Notes under the pieces: model-generated
Database searches by the model: none
Told to the model about the DNA's origin: nothing
The model's input: only the letters and a program-made list of their open reading frames with translations
Part shown: one piece after another, positions 1-7,305 of the stretch
Numbering within the stretch: position 1 is the stretch's first letter
How the letters are laid out: every line of letters starts with the position of its first letter
Source: JALOTE01 sp031422195
Lineage (GTDB): Bacteria; Pseudomonadota; Alphaproteobacteria; Rhizobiales; Rhizobiaceae
NCBI GenBank assembly: GCA_031422195.1
Contig: JANOPZ010000093.1
Location: 1-57,087 of the forward strand
Reading direction: 5' to 3'
DNA: 57,087 nt
Program-made: the position numbers and the translations under genes

Positions 1-393
1 CCCAAAAGCTGCCAGCGTGCCAATCACCAGCGCCAGAAGTACAGACACCGAAGAGATGAAAATCGAGTTGAAGAAGTAGCGGTCGAACCCGGTGTTTTCC
101 GGCGCTCCCCCAACGGTCATCGAGCGTTCAAACACGGAGCCGAAGTTCTCCAATGTAGGAGTGAACACATACTGCTCCGGGATCAGGCCGAAGAACGAGG
201 TCGGCGACAGCGTCGGAGGAACCGACAGCGCCATGTCTTGCGGCTTGATAGCCGTGAAAATGATGAACAGGACTGGGAGGAAGTAAACAAAGGCGATGAC
301 GGCAACAAATAGGGTGTGCCCCCAGCCCGCTTCGCCAACACCGCTTGCGCGCCGGAACCCAAGCCTTTCGAAGATCGAGACTTTGTCGGTCAT
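1..393 (-). CDS. Carbohydrate ABC transporter permease, MalG type (partial, C-terminus outside the window)
   Basis: Inner-membrane permease subunit of a CUT1-family sugar importer, the second of the two permeases in this operon. The visible N-terminal 131 codons show a short cytoplasmic start (MTDKVSIFER), a first membrane helix at about residues 27-48, a periplasmic stretch of about 65 residues and the beginning of a second helix (FFNSIFISSVSVLLALVIG). The coupling EAA loop would lie further on and is not visible. The ATG at 393-391 has an AAGGAAG ribosome site 8 nt upstream. It starts only 3 bp after the stop of the MalF-type permease, so the two are surely co-transcribed. The substrate cannot be told from the permease. 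Length and pairing fit the MalG class well. Confidence 0.88.
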   Translation of the reverse strand, partial: MTDKVSIFERLGFRRASGVGEAGWGHTLFVAVIAFVYFLPVLFIIFTAIKPQDMALSVPPTLSPTSFFGLIPEQYVFTPTLENFGSVFERSMTVGGAPENTGFDRYFFNSIFISSVSVLLALVIGTLAAFG

Positions 394-396
394 AGT

Positions 397-1452
397 TCAG
401 CTTCCTTGTGAGCGCCTGTTGGCGATGTAGAGGTAAAGGTTGGTCAGCACGATCACAATGAACAACATCAGATAGGAAATCGCAGCGCCCTCGCTCGACT
501 TGTTCTGTTCGTTGGCGATGCGGATCAGGTGATACGAGATCGTCATCGTATCATTGCCGCCCTTCGTGAGCAGGATAACGAGATCGGCAAGCTTGAACGC
601 CTCAATGGTACGGAACAGCAGCGCCAACATCAAAAGACCGCGGATGTAGGGGAAAGTGATCGTCGAGAAACGGCGCCAAGCCGATACACGGTCGACGGCC
701 GCGGCCTCATAGAGGTATTTCGGCACTGAGACCAAGCCTGCAAGGACGAGGAGCATCACAAAGGGCGACCACATCCAAGCATCGGCAAAGACGATCCCTG
801 CGACAGCACCGGCTTTGCTGTCCATCAGGATGAATTGCTCGCCAGTGATATTCTGCATAATGTAGCTAAGGATGCCGAATGTCGGGTCATAATAGTAGGT
901 AAAGAACACGCCAGCGGCTACCACCGACAGCATCATCGGCGTCAAAACCAAGATCAGCAGGTATTTTCGCAAAGGAAATTGCTTGGCAAACATCATTGCT
1001 AAAAGAAACCCGACGACCATCTGCGCCGATACCGTCAGCACAACAAACATGCCGGTGTTGACCAGCGCGTTCCAGTTCGCCTCAGAGGCAATATCGTTTG
1101 TCAGCACTTTTATGTAGTTGTTGAGGCCAACAAACCGGATCGACTGCTGGTTTGACTGATAGGCAAAAAACGAAAGGCCCAGCGACCAGAGGAGCGGGAA
1201 GATATTCATCACGAAAAGGACGACGATCGCGGGTGTCACCAAAAGCCCGCCATAGTATTCCCGGCGGAAGGCATTGATGACAAAGGAGGCTCCAACCATC
1301 ACCGTCATTGCCCCTACAACCCAGAACGAGGTCGATGTTGGAAGCGTCGCTGTGGCAAGGATGGATCCAGCAAGGCCGAGAAGGACCGCCAGTTTCCAGT
1401 TGTGAGGCACTAAGGAAAATAGGCTAGGTGCGGGCAAAGCAGCAGCAGTCAT
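397..1452 (-). CDS. Carbohydrate ABC transporter permease, MalF type
   Basis: Inner-membrane permease of a CUT1 sugar importer, 351 aa. Hydrophobic segments lie at about residues 18-37, 44-60 and 73-97 (LLVTPAIVVLFVMNIFPLLW), followed by the five-helix core typical of binding-protein-dependent permeases. The cytoplasmic coupling loop is visible as YEAAAVDRVSAWRRF..ITFP. The Gly usually found in the EAA---G motif is Arg here, a change I believe occurs in other CUT1 permeases. It lies 89 bp downstream of the solute-binding protein gene and 3 bp upstream of the second permease. A stem-loop occupies the gap after the binding-protein gene. The family call is firm; the substrate is unknown. Confidence 0.92.
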   Translation of the reverse strand: MTAAALPAPSLFSLVPHNWKLAVLLGLAGSILATATLPTSTSFWVVGAMTVMVGASFVINAFRREYYGGLLVTPAIVVLFVMNIFPLLWSLGLSFFAYQSNQQSIRFVGLNNYIKVLTNDIASEANWNALVNTGMFVVLTVSAQMVVGFLLAMMFAKQFPLRKYLLILVLTPMMLSVVAAGVFFTYYYDPTFGILSYIMQNITGEQFILMDSKAGAVAGIVFADAWMWSPFVMLLVLAGLVSVPKYLYEAAAVDRVSAWRRFSTITFPYIRGLLMLALLFRTIEAFKLADLVILLTKGGNDTMTISYHLIRIANEQNKSSEGAAISYLMLFIVIVLTNLYLYIANRRSQGS

Positions 1453-1484
1453 GGCGGAATCCTGAACCTATATTCGGAGAAGAG

Positions 1485-1515
1485 CGGAGCGCACGAGAGA
1501 TCGTCGCGCGCTCCG
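1485..1515 (-). promoter_or_regulatory. Intercistronic stem-loop between solute-binding protein and permease genes
   Basis: CGGAGCGC (1485-1492) pairs perfectly with GCGCTCCG (1508-1515). ACGA (1493-1496) also pairs with TCGT (1501-1504), giving about 12 paired bases with a 3-nt bulge and a 4-nt loop. No U-run follows on the transcribed (minus) strand, so it is not a classic terminator. Its place, right after a binding-protein gene and before malF/malG-type genes, matches the known malE-malF arrangement in which a hairpin stabilises the upstream message. That role is inferred here. Confidence 0.6.
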
Positions 1516-1541
1516 ACAGAGTTTAGCCAGAAAGCGGGCCG

Positions 1542-2975
1542 TTACTTGATAAGGCCTGCCTCAGTCAGCAGGCTCTGCTGAAACTTGGCAACGTTGTCGA
1601 GCGTGGTTTTAGCGTCCTGCTTGCCTGTGATGGCAAGGTCGAACTGGTCCTGCTGCTGTGTCAACAGTTCAAAGAACTGCGGCACGTGCCAGACGTCTTT
1701 CTGCCAGTCGAGCGATGGTGCCCAAGCACGGTTCCAAGGACGGTAGGTGACGTACTTTGGATCCTCATAAACCGACTTGATAGCAGATTGGCCACCACCG
1801 GCTGCGAACTGGTGCTGGATTTCTGGCGACAACCACCATTTCACGAACTCAACCGCTTCTTTGGTCTGTCCTTCGGTGGTCCAAGTGGTCAGCACGAAAG
1901 GCTGTCCGCCGATGTTTGACCAACGCTGCATTTTGCCATCCACCATTGTGCCAGGCATCTGGCCGAACACCAGCTTGTCGGACACCTTGGACGAATTCGG
2001 GTCAAGCGAGGCTTCTCCCAGACCGATCCAGTTGATGTTCATGGCCAACTTGCCTTCGCGGAACAATTCGTCCGACTTGAAGATGTCCATGGTGCCGGTC
2101 TTGGCAAGCGGCGGCATGAATTCCAGCATGCTGAGATACTTTTCAAGCGCGGCAACCGCCTGCGGTGAATTCACGATACCTTCAGCTTGACCGGTCGGAA
2201 CTTTCGTTTCGTCCCAAGTGTCGCCGCCTTGCTGCCAGATGAAGCCGTTGATCTGCATTGACGAGAAGTCATAGCCCTTGCCTGCCTGATAGGCGATGCC
2301 ATAGAAATCGTCTGCGGCCGGTGCGCCCGCTAGCATCTCTCCCTTGGCGCGGCGGAAGAATTCGCCGACGTTGCGGAAATCATCCCAAGTCATCGCGTCC
2401 ATTTCTTCGCCTGTACATGGCAACTTCTTGCCGTATTTGGTCTGGAAATTCGCTTGCTCGTCTGCGTTGCACAGGATGTCCGAACGGCCATAGTTGACAA
2501 GAACGTCAGGAAACTGTGGAAATCCGTAAAAATTTTCAGATTTATGCGGATAGGTCGAATAGGCATTTTTCGGATTCGGATGGATTTCGTTGAATGTCGC
2601 CATGAAGGCAGGGTCAGCTTCCAGAAGATCATTGATCTTGCGGAAATATCCACCTTCGACAAAGGCCCCAAGCCACTGCGAGTCCGAAACGATAAAGTTG
2701 TATTTCTGTTCGCCCGATGTCAACGAAGCGTTAACCCGGGTGTAGAAGTCTGGCCATGGAATAAAGTCAACTTCGAGCTTAACAGTGTTCCCGGAAGCAG
2801 GCTTATACTGCTCATCGAAAAACTTTTTCATGATGCGCGTCGGAGGCCAATCCGGCACGGCCATCGTCAGCACGACTTCTTCGGCGACGGCTATTGTTGC
2901 CACCCCGCCGACCATAAGCATTGCAGCAAGGCTTGTGGCCGTTGCCAATCCCTTCATACTCTTAATCATCGTCAT
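1542..2975 (-). CDS. Periplasmic carbohydrate-binding protein of a CUT1 ABC transporter
   Basis: Family 1 extracellular solute-binding protein, 477 aa, that captures a sugar in the periplasm and delivers it to the two permeases downstream. The N-terminus has a basic start, a hydrophobic core (LAAMLMVGGVATIAVA) and a plausible signal-peptidase I site before EEVVLTM. The mature part has the mixed aromatic, Trp-rich character of maltose-type binding proteins (for example IPWPDFYTRVNASLTSG and VKWWLSPEIQHQF). I place the start at the ATG at 2975, because GGGAGGAG lies 6 nt upstream; a longer reading to 3014 would bury that site. Neighbours are the ATPase (44 bp upstream) and the permeases. The exact ligand is not readable from sequence. 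Confidence 0.92.
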   Translation of the reverse strand: MTMIKSMKGLATATSLAAMLMVGGVATIAVAEEVVLTMAVPDWPPTRIMKKFFDEQYKPASGNTVKLEVDFIPWPDFYTRVNASLTSGEQKYNFIVSDSQWLGAFVEGGYFRKINDLLEADPAFMATFNEIHPNPKNAYSTYPHKSENFYGFPQFPDVLVNYGRSDILCNADEQANFQTKYGKKLPCTGEEMDAMTWDDFRNVGEFFRRAKGEMLAGAPAADDFYGIAYQAGKGYDFSSMQINGFIWQQGGDTWDETKVPTGQAEGIVNSPQAVAALEKYLSMLEFMPPLAKTGTMDIFKSDELFREGKLAMNINWIGLGEASLDPNSSKVSDKLVFGQMPGTMVDGKMQRWSNIGGQPFVLTTWTTEGQTKEAVEFVKWWLSPEIQHQFAAGGGQSAIKSVYEDPKYVTYRPWNRAWAPSLDWQKDVWHVPQFFELLTQQQDQFDLAITGKQDAKTTLDNVAKFQQSLLTEAGLIK

Positions 2976-3019
2976 ATCAGGTCTCCTCCCATAGTGACCG
3001 GTTGGCTTCATCACAACGT

Positions 3020-4111
3020 TCAGGCCATGTATTGGCCGTCAGCAGCGCGGAAGATGTGAAACTTGTTTGAATCAAATGCGATCGGCAGCATGTCGCCGGT
3101 CCGCACTGAAAGGGCGGCAGCCTCGGGCAGCACCATGCGCAGCACTTCGCCGCCCGCCTCGACCGAAACAACGGTAACGTCGCCAAGCGGTTCAATCAGA
3201 TGCACCCGCGAGGACAAACTAGCCTCACTGCCTGTCGCGATCCGGATATCGTTCGGCCGGATTCCCACCAAGGCTGCATCACCGGAGCGTCCGGTCTGCA
3301 TCTTGCGCGGTGTTACAAATTGGCCAAGCGGCGTGTCGAGCGTGCCTGCCTTCTCGCCCAGCGTGGCCCGAAGCATGTTCATATGCGGCGAGCCGATCTT
3401 ACCGGCCACATAGGTATTAACCGGGTTTTCATAGATTTCGTCCGGAGTTCCGCGCTGCACGACGGCTCCGTCGCGCATCACCGCGATCTCTTCGCCCATC
3501 GACAGGGCCTCAAGCTCGTCGGGCGTGGCATAAACGATAGTCATGCCGAACTGCCGGTGAAGCCGCTTCAACTCGGCCCGCATATCGTGGCGCAGTTTGG
3601 CATCAAGGTTGGTCAATGGCTCGTCCAGTAGAAGCACCTTTGGTCGCCGGATGAGCGACCGACCCAATGCAACGCGCTGCTGTTCGCCGCCAGATAGGGT
3701 GCTCGGTTTGCGGTCTAGACGGTGGGACAGCTTAAGCATCGCAGCGGTTTCGGTCACCCGCTGGTTGATCTCGTCGCGCGCCACTTTAGCTTCGCGCAAA
3801 GGGTAGGCGAAATTGTCCCGGACCGTCAGATGCGGGTAAAGCGCGAAAGACTGGAACACCATTGACACGCCGCGTCCGGCGATCGGGGCCGATGTCACGT
3901 CCTGACCAAAAATCTCGACCCGGCCAGCGTCTGGCTGGACAAGGCCCGCGATTGTACGCAACGTCGTCGTCTTACCTGCAGCACTGGGCCCAAATAGCAC
4001 GAAAAAGCTGCCTTCTGGGACATCAAAGCTGAGGGTGTCCAGCGCACGCACCGCACCATAGGATTTTGACACCCCCGAAAGCCGCAATGCAGTGTTTTTT
4101 GTCCCGGTCAT
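3020..4111 (-). CDS. Sugar ABC transporter ATP-binding protein, MalK/UgpC type, with altered H-loop
   Basis: Cytoplasmic ATPase subunit energising the sugar importer, about 363 aa. Walker A is GPSAAGKTT, the signature is LSGGEQQR, Walker B is VLLLDEP, and a C-terminal TOBE/MalK regulatory region follows (VGIRPNDIRIA, IEPLGDVTVV). The H-loop, normally THD in VYVTHDQ, reads VYATPDELEAL: the codon at 3521-3523 is CCC (Pro, about residue 197) where the catalytic His is expected. The start is uncertain. The ATG at 4111 keeps the family N-terminus; an in-frame TTG at 4129 adds six residues. It sits 124 bp downstream of the oxidoreductase gene. The missing His suggests either a paired ATPase encoded beyond the window edge or reduced activity. 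Confidence 0.9.
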   Translation of the reverse strand: MTGTKNTALRLSGVSKSYGAVRALDTLSFDVPEGSFFVLFGPSAAGKTTTLRTIAGLVQPDAGRVEIFGQDVTSAPIAGRGVSMVFQSFALYPHLTVRDNFAYPLREAKVARDEINQRVTETAAMLKLSHRLDRKPSTLSGGEQQRVALGRSLIRRPKVLLLDEPLTNLDAKLRHDMRAELKRLHRQFGMTIVYATPDELEALSMGEEIAVMRDGAVVQRGTPDEIYENPVNTYVAGKIGSPHMNMLRATLGEKAGTLDTPLGQFVTPRKMQTGRSGDAALVGIRPNDIRIATGSEASLSSRVHLIEPLGDVTVVSVEAGGEVLRMVLPEAAALSVRTGDMLPIAFDSNKFHIFRAADGQYMA

Positions 4112-4235
4112 TCCGTCATCCCGTCGCAAGGGGCAAGAAACTTCGCGTGAAGTTCACCGAGCCTATCGTTTCTTCGCCACTTTGCAAGTTGCACAAACCC
4201 CGCGGCAGCCAGCAGTAATTTTTCATAACCGCAGG

Positions 4236-5378
4236 TCATCCCTTTGCATTTTCCCACTGCCCGCTGCGGGCAGACCGAAGAACAGCATCCGTCACGAGGT
4301 CGGTCGCCAAAGCGTCGCGGAAGCTGGGGGCAGCAGCCTTGCCGCTGGTCAGACCTTCAATGAAGTCGGCAGCCTGATGGATAAAGGTATGCTCATAGCC
4401 GATCTGCAATCCGGGCACCCACCACTTGTCCATGTAAGGGTGGTCGCCATCGGTGATATGAACCGAACGCCAGCCGCGCGTTCGGCCCTCGTCGTTGTGA
4501 TCGAAATATTGCAACCGGTGCAGGTCGTGCAGATCCCAGGCAATCGAGGCAAATTCGCCGTTTATCTCAAGCGTATAAAGCGCCTTGTGACCGCGGGCAT
4601 AGCGGGTCGCCTCAAAATTGGCGAGTGAGCCATTGTCAAAACGTGCAAGGAATAGGCTTGCGTCATCAATGCTGACTTTTTCCGTCTTGCCGGTCAGGGC
4701 GTGGTGGCGTTCCTTTATGAAGGTCTCGGTAACGCCGGAAACAGAGGTGATGCCGCCGTTCAGCCAGATTGCGGTGTCAATGCAGTGGGCCAGAAGGTCG
4801 CCGGTGACGCCCGAACCTGCTACATCTGCGTCAAGCCGCCACAACCCCTGCCCGCCCTGCGGCAGGTCGGCCGAAATCGTCCAATCCTGCAGGAATTTGG
4901 CCCTGTAGTGAAAAATTTTGCCCAGTCGTCCCTCATCAATCAATTGCTTGGCAAGTGTCACAGCCGGGACACGGCGGTAATTGTACCAGACCATGTTGGC
5001 CACTCCGGCCTTTTCAACAGCTGCCACCATCGCTAGCGATTCAGCCGCTGTCCGGCCCAGTGGCTTTTCGCACAGAACCATTTTGCCCGCCTCAGCCGCG
5101 GCGATGGCGATTTCCATGTGGGTATCATTGGGGCTGGCGATGTCGATCAGGTCGATGGACTTGTCGTCGACCAGCGCTCGCCAGTCGGTGACACTGTCCT
5201 GATAGCCCCATTGGCGTGCAAAAGCCTGACCCTTCTCGGCATTCCGCGCGCAGATTGTCTTCAAGACCGGGCGATAGCCCAGATCAAAGAAATGCGGTGC
5301 TTGCGAAAAGGCGTTCGAATGGGTTCGGCCCATGAAGCCGTAGCCAACCATCCCGATGTTCAGCGTCTTACCTGTCAT
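4236..5378 (-). CDS. Gfo/Idh/MocA-family NAD(P)-dependent oxidoreductase
   Basis: Cytoplasmic sugar or cyclitol dehydrogenase, 380 aa, the usual length of the family. The N-terminal Rossmann fold begins with VGYGFMGRTH (dinucleotide loop at about residues 11-20). The family signature EKPLG lies at 104-108; its Lys is the usual catalytic residue. The C-terminal part has the alpha/beta substrate domain with WRLDADVAGSGVTGDLLAH, a region that carries conserved active-site Asp and His residues in relatives. The ATG at 5378 is separated from the stop of the TIM-barrel gene by one base, so the two are translationally linked. Such pairs oxidise or isomerise sugars brought in by the neighbouring ABC system. 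The substrate is unknown. Confidence 0.93.
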   Translation of the reverse strand: MTGKTLNIGMVGYGFMGRTHSNAFSQAPHFFDLGYRPVLKTICARNAEKGQAFARQWGYQDSVTDWRALVDDKSIDLIDIASPNDTHMEIAIAAAEAGKMVLCEKPLGRTAAESLAMVAAVEKAGVANMVWYNYRRVPAVTLAKQLIDEGRLGKIFHYRAKFLQDWTISADLPQGGQGLWRLDADVAGSGVTGDLLAHCIDTAIWLNGGITSVSGVTETFIKERHHALTGKTEKVSIDDASLFLARFDNGSLANFEATRYARGHKALYTLEINGEFASIAWDLHDLHRLQYFDHNDEGRTRGWRSVHITDGDHPYMDKWWVPGLQIGYEHTFIHQAADFIEGLTSGKAAAPSFRDALATDLVTDAVLRSARSGQWENAKG

Positions 5379-5379
5379 C

Positions 5380-6426
5380 TTAAGCTATCCAGCCATGCGC
5401 GTTGCGCACCTTGATCATTGCACCCAGAACATCGTTCCAAGTCTGTTGTTTCAGCATAATTTCGTTGGGGAACATGCAACCGTCCCAGCAGATGTGCTGG
5501 AAGGCGCGGGTCAAATCGCCGTTGCGATCGCGCAGCCACATCCCGGCATGCTTGGTAATATCGAGCCGCCCGTTCGCGTCATCGACCATGCAATGCTTGC
5601 CGGTCTTGTCATGGTACCCCATGCCCTTCACGGTGCCATCATTTTGCGCGACATGGAAATCAATGGTCCAGGGGCGCAGCGCATCCGTCATTTTGCTTAA
5701 GGCCGCGTCCAGAACCGCCTGATCCTGCCAGTCGAACCCTTCAGGCAGAAGTGCCGCCTCAGGCGCGTTGTAGCCCATGGTGTAAAGGAGCGTATGCGCC
5801 ATGTCGGCCTGAAAGCCGATGACGCCGGGGCGATCGGTTGCCTCCATCGTGTCGATCACAGATTTCCACGAATGCATGCCACCCCAGCAAATTTCGCCCT
5901 CTGCAGCCAGACGCTCGCCATAACCGGCCGCCACATCGCAAGCCTCGCGCCATGTCTGGGCGATCAGTTTGGTGTTGCCGATTGGATCAGCCGCCCAGTC
6001 TGCCGGACCAGCCGCCGAATCAATGCGAATCACGCCGTAATTGCGCACGCCCAAGTCACGCAACCGCTTGCCAAGTTCACAGGACTTGCGGACGTTGGCC
6101 ACAAACCGCGCCCGATCCTCGGCAGTGCCCATGGCCGAGCCGCCGCCAACAGGCTCCCAAACTGGTGCGACAATAGACCCAATAGCCAACCCGTGGGCCG
6201 CCACCTTGTCGGCTAAACGCTTCACCTCGTCTTCGGTGAAATCAATGTTGGTGTGCGGTCCTGCATGGAAAATGTCTATGCCGTCAAAACGAACCCCGTC
6301 GACCTCGGCGCCGACTGTCAATGCGATCATCGTATCAAGGTCGATTGGCGGTTCGAAATCGCCACCTTTGCCCACAAGACCCGGCCACATAGCGTTGTGA
6401 AGTTTTGGAAAATTGTTACCAGCCAA
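5380..6426 (-). CDS. Sugar phosphate isomerase/epimerase-type TIM-barrel protein (xylose isomerase-like)
   Basis: First gene of the sugar operon, 348 aa. The fold signs are those of the AP-endonuclease 2/IolE-like TIM barrel. Likely metal ligands sit in EGEICWGGMHSW, GFQADMAHTL and WTIDFHVAQNDG, the last with the His-x-Asn-Asp pattern near the barrel end. These enzymes isomerise, epimerise or eliminate on keto-sugars and commonly pair with Gfo/Idh/MocA oxidoreductases, as here. The start is TTG at 6426-6424, chosen because GGGGAGG lies about 9 nt upstream and the reading MAGNNFPKLHNAMWPG matches family N-termini. The promoter region with a palindrome lies just upstream. The substrate is not known. 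Confidence 0.87.
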   Translation of the reverse strand: MAGNNFPKLHNAMWPGLVGKGGDFEPPIDLDTMIALTVGAEVDGVRFDGIDIFHAGPHTNIDFTEDEVKRLADKVAAHGLAIGSIVAPVWEPVGGGSAMGTAEDRARFVANVRKSCELGKRLRDLGVRNYGVIRIDSAAGPADWAADPIGNTKLIAQTWREACDVAAGYGERLAAEGEICWGGMHSWKSVIDTMEATDRPGVIGFQADMAHTLLYTMGYNAPEAALLPEGFDWQDQAVLDAALSKMTDALRPWTIDFHVAQNDGTVKGMGYHDKTGKHCMVDDANGRLDITKHAGMWLRDRNGDLTRAFQHICWDGCMFPNEIMLKQQTWNDVLGAMIKVRNAHGWIA

Positions 6427-6490
6427 GATCTTTTCCTCCCCAACGGACCGCTTGTGCTGCCAAAGCTAGACGGAAAAAAAATCGTTGTCT

Positions 6491-6508
6491 ACACTATTAT
6501 ATTAGTGT
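6491..6508. promoter_or_regulatory. Palindromic operator-like site over the probable -10 of the sugar operon
   Basis: The sequence ACACTA-TTATAT-TAGTGT is an interrupted palindrome with 6-bp arms. On the minus strand it contains a perfect TATAAT (6501-6496), about 70 bp before the TTG start of the isomerase gene. A -35 box at proper spacing is not convincing. A repressor binding here would block the -10, which is how many LacI- or GntR-regulated sugar operons work. No regulator gene is present in the window, so the binding protein is unknown. Confidence 0.5.
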
Positions 6509-6612
6509 GACAGCTCAACGCCAGAACATACGGTCCTCTTGGCACCGGGGATTAAATCCTGCCAATTTTAGATGCTTGTCGTCGAACGGAGACATGACAA
6601 TCCCCATCTGAC

Positions 6613-6742
6613 CTAGCGGTTATAAACCGTCGTCAGTGGACGATTGCGCCGCGTTAAAGTTGCCTGCAGATCGCGCCAAGGCGCCCCGGTGCGCAAGATG
6701 CGGAAAATCCCGTTTTTCATCAGATAAATCAAACTGTCCCAT
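6613..6742 (-). pseudogene. Remnant of an IS5-family transposase
   Basis: An ATG at 6742 with a GGAGG ribosome site opens MGQFDLSDEK, which matches the start of IS5-group transposases (MGQFDLSDEEW). The frame then shifts and roughly 30 codons appear to be missing. In another frame the family stretch GIFRILRTGAPWRDL follows, then QATLTRRNRPLTTVYNR and a stop at 6615-6613. The rest of the enzyme, including the DDE residues, is absent. Upstream, GAATCTGATT (6768-6777) and the inverted copy AATCAGATT (6818-6826) may be leftovers of the element end. This is a dead fragment. Confidence 0.75.
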
Positions 6743-7138
6743 CAAAACCTCCATCGCTGGATGGTTTGAATCTGATTTGCAACGTTAAATCAGACCCATA
6801 AACTGCGTTAACACCTGAATCAGATTTATGCCGATACCAGTATTGTTCCCCAGTTCGTGAACATCAAACATCGTCAGAACCAGAGTTGTTTTCATCGTTG
6901 ACTTTCAAGCTGTTTGCAAATCGCACGAGCTCCTTGCGATGCACCACAGCGCGGTGCCCGGCATATTGCAAGCACGCCAGCGCCTTCTTCGACACCGTAA
7001 AGAGGCTTCATCGTCTGGCCCTGCCATCTACAAGAGGCCCGATGAAAGCAAACCGTTGACGTTCCCGGTATGGCGCTTCGGCAAGAAACGGCTCTCGCTA
7101 GCGCCACCCAAGGTAAAAAGGCATCAAACGGAAAAATT
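6743..7138. other. Non-coding stretch between IS remnant and integrated element
   Basis: I see no intact gene here. One minus-strand reading (about 7010-6860) gives a protein-like segment, KALACLQYAGHRAVVHRKEL, ending soon after. It could be the tail of a lost gene but matches no family I recognise. Repeats of AATC(T/A)GATT lie at 6768-6826. The stretch is chromosomal DNA that would have lain directly beyond the tRNA-Ser 3' end before the element inserted. Confidence 0.5.
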
Positions 7139-7153
7139 ATGGCGGAGAGGGAG
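7139..7153. repeat. attL: 15-bp direct repeat of the tRNA-Ser 3' end
   Basis: ATGGCGGAGAGGGAG is identical to 12825-12839, and the match stops at the next base on both sides. It copies the CCA and acceptor-stem 3' strand of tRNA-Ser. It marks the left junction of the integrated element, with the integrase gene beginning 152 bp to the right. Confidence 0.85.
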
Positions 7154-7248
7154 ACCGCCAAACTCCTGTTTTTCAGCGTTCGCCATTATCCGTAAAGCCA
7201 TTGATTTTGCTTTATTATTTTCAGTGCCACGTTTGCACTCGTTCGCCA

Positions 7249-7292
7249 TTGTGTGCTACCTTCCCCACTATATAGTGGGGATAATAGTGGGG
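7249..7292 (+). promoter_or_regulatory. Probable integrase promoter with overlapping 18-bp perfect palindrome
   Basis: A candidate -35 TTGTGT (7249-7254) and -10 TATAGT (7271-7276) are separated by 16 bp. The -10 lies inside the perfect palindrome CCCCACTAT-ATAGTGGGG (7263-7280), and a third half-site TAGTGGGG follows at 7285-7292. The ribosome site GGAAGGG stands just before the ATG at 7306. A protein binding the palindrome (integrase itself or the AlpA-like protein) would shut off integrase transcription. This is inference from position. Confidence 0.5.
7273..7292 (+). repeat. Left copy of the paired TAGTGGGG motif
   Basis: TAGTGGGG-ATAA-TAGTGGGG, with half-sites at 7273-7280 and 7285-7292. 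It is repeated with one base changed in the spacer at 12749-12768, near the other end of the element. The shared 12-bp period and end-proximal location fit arm-type integrase or excisionase binding sites. Confidence 0.7.
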
Positions 7293-7305
7293 AAGGGTTT
7301 TTGCA

